From Clostridium sp. 1001275B_160808_H3 (GTDB taxonomy: Bacteria; Bacillota; Clostridia; Clostridiales; Clostridiaceae), in contig NZ_JADNAT010000005.1 of assembly GCF_015550425.1 (NCBI RefSeq), forward strand, positions 93,226 through 157,225: a stretch of 64,000 bases of DNA. The letters run 5' to 3'. Every line of letters begins with the position of its first letter. Positions within the stretch are counted from its first letter, which is position 1. This document shows, in pieces, positions 62,936-64,000 of this stretch. The notes below the pieces were generated by a model that was not told where the DNA came from, ran no database searches, and saw only the letters and a program-made list of their open reading frames with translations. The position numbers and the translations under genes were made by a program.

Positions 62936-64000
62936 TTAGATATTTAAAGGCTTGATATTATCTACATCTATATTAATACATTCATTTACTTCTAAAATTA
63001 TATGGCTACCTGAATAAGGTTTGCCATTTACTAATATTATAACTTTATCTACGCCATAATTATATCCATAAGTTAATGCTAATGATTTTAAAGCAGCGGC
63101 TTCACTTCCAGAACCAAGATTACTTAATAAATTATAATAAGATTTTGACAAGTCAACAGTTAGTGTATTATTTTCTCTATCTAGCTTAGCCGAACGAATA
63201 GATAAGCTATCGCCAAAATTAAATAAATTTTTATCTGGAGGATTTTTTAGTTCATTTGATAATGCAGTTACTAAGGCACCATCTATAACTTCAATAGGTT
63301 TATCTTTATAATAAAATACATCGTCAACGCAATTGTAGTAATATATTCTTGAATTTATAGTCTTTTTTACAGCATTAGTTTCGCTATTATTACCAGTATT
63401 AGAATTATTGTAAGAATTTTTAGAATAAGGGATAGCAGAGCTATAATCTACATTAAAATAACCATTAGGAAGATCACCTTTTAAAGAAGTATATAGCTTA
63501 TCTCCAAAATAAATGGCAACTTTATCAACATTTAAATTATAAGCATAGGTAGATATTAATGAAGATAATAATCCGCTTTCTGTTGAAGATCCAAGAGTCA
63601 TTTTATCAACATACGAAGAAGAAAATACTACAGTTAGAAGTTTTTTATTTTCATCTAATTTAGCAGAAGTGATTTCTACTTCGTTAGTTAAATTTAAAAA
63701 ATTGTTGTTAGGGGAATAGTTTTGAAGCTCTTTGGTTAAAGCTTTTACTATAGCTTTGTCTGATATTTGAATTTCTTTATCTATATAATAAAGTTTCAAT
63801 TTTGAAGAATCGAAATAAAATAAACGAACTTTAGTATTAGTAATTGATTTATTTTCATTAGAGTTATTATTTGATGGTTTATCATCAGATGGATTATCCG
63901 TATCCTTATCATCATTTGGATTTTTTTCTTCATCAACAATATTTTTTGAAGGAGTAGATACTGGCTCATCTTTACTTTTATTACATCCAATTAAAATAAG
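62936..64000 (-). CDS. GerMN-domain lipoprotein (5' end outside window)
   Basis: The frame is open from the right edge to 62936 (354 codons). It begins LILIGC, a lipobox cysteine, so only the signal-peptide start is missing; the TTG at 63799 is internal. A Ser/Asn/Asp-rich linker (63980-63830) is followed by two GerMN domains of about 120 residues, each with KALTKELQ/TALSNELK, TVVFSSSYVDKM/TVDLSKSYYNLL and a TYAYN/TYGYNYGVDKVI helix. GerMN domains occur in the spore germination protein GerM and in wall-associated lipoproteins. The two copies diverged from a duplication. Confidence 0.85.
   Translation of the reverse strand, partial: LILIGCNKSKDEPVSTPSKNIVDEEKNPNDDKDTDNPSDDKPSNNNSNENKSITNTKVRLFYFDSSKLKLYYIDKEIQISDKAIVKALTKELQNYSPNNNFLNLTNEVEITSAKLDENKKLLTVVFSSSYVDKMTLGSSTESGLLSSLISTYAYNLNVDKVAIYFGDKLYTSLKGDLPNGYFNVDYSSAIPYSKNSYNNSNTGNNSETNAVKKTINSRIYYYNCVDDVFYYKDKPIEVIDGALVTALSNELKNPPDKNLFNFGDSLSIRSAKLDRENNTLTVDLSKSYYNLLSNLGSGSEAAALKSLALTYGYNYGVDKVIILVNGKPYSGSHIILEVNECINIDVDNIKPLNI

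Noticed and set aside
63796..63990. Separate 64-codon ORF at the right edge
   Set aside because: It is an alternate frame over the GerMN lipoprotein's linker. The true frame runs open through to 64000 and shows a lipobox.

Overview
The window is very AT-rich. It has strong AGGAGG ribosome binding sites, many U-tailed hairpin terminators, and T-box and TPP leaders. Its gene families (UviA/UviB, VTC/DUF4956, MalEFG, GH4, a 7-alpha-hydroxysteroid-dehydrogenase-like SDR) point to a Firmicute of Clostridium sensu stricto, probably an animal-gut species near C. perfringens, C. baratii or C. sardiniense. The species is an inference. I saw no tRNA, rRNA or CRISPR array. One complete insertion sequence lies at 19308-21029.

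0-2 kb is a bacteriocin/toxin-type module: a UviA/TcdR-class sigma factor, read away from a UviB holin-like gene and from a signal-less protein built of 95-residue wall-binding-like repeats (cut by the left edge). Each of the three genes has a TTTACA-type promoter resembling those used by this sigma class, and an SOS box overlaps the sigma gene's own promoter. 2-15 kb is mostly housekeeping and accessory genes: PadR/DUF2812, VTC plus DUF4956, PhzF, lipoproteins, a pair of cysteine-containing paralogues of unknown family, an NlpC/P60 hydrolase, T-box-controlled tyrS, and TPP-riboswitch-controlled thiD-thiM-thiE. 15-19 kb is an alpha-glucoside operon (RpiR regulator, PTS IICB, GH4 phospho-glucosidase). 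The IS1595-family element follows and carries a lipoprotein passenger gene.

23-41 kb is rich in drug-response functions: a two-component system with a MacAB/YknXYZ-like exporter, a frameshifted MFS transporter, a MutS2-like ATPase without the Smr domain, acetyltransferases and VOC proteins, an antibiotic-resistance-type ABC-F protein, and a Tet(M)-like ribosomal GTPase read divergently from the ABC-F. Three of these (MFS, MutS2-like, ABC-F) have leaders with very short candidate upstream ORFs. Two of those leaders also have a terminator before the gene. In the ABC-F leader the terminator's 3' arm is the Shine-Dalgarno sequence itself. I infer a set of translation-stress-responsive attenuators. 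This and the 0-2 kb module are the most interesting parts of the window.

41-64 kb holds a GloA glyoxalase, L-lactate dehydrogenase, an L,D-transpeptidase, a LacI-regulated maltodextrin ABC transporter with a GH13 enzyme, an acyltransferase fused to a TraB/GumN-like domain that has lost both motif histidines, the steroid-dehydrogenase-like SDR, endonuclease IV, a methyltransferase, a large multi-module AAA+ protein, and a GerMN lipoprotein cut by the right edge. Two families of dispersed hairpins recur between genes. One is also found inside the TPP riboswitch and in a riboswitch remnant at 21857.
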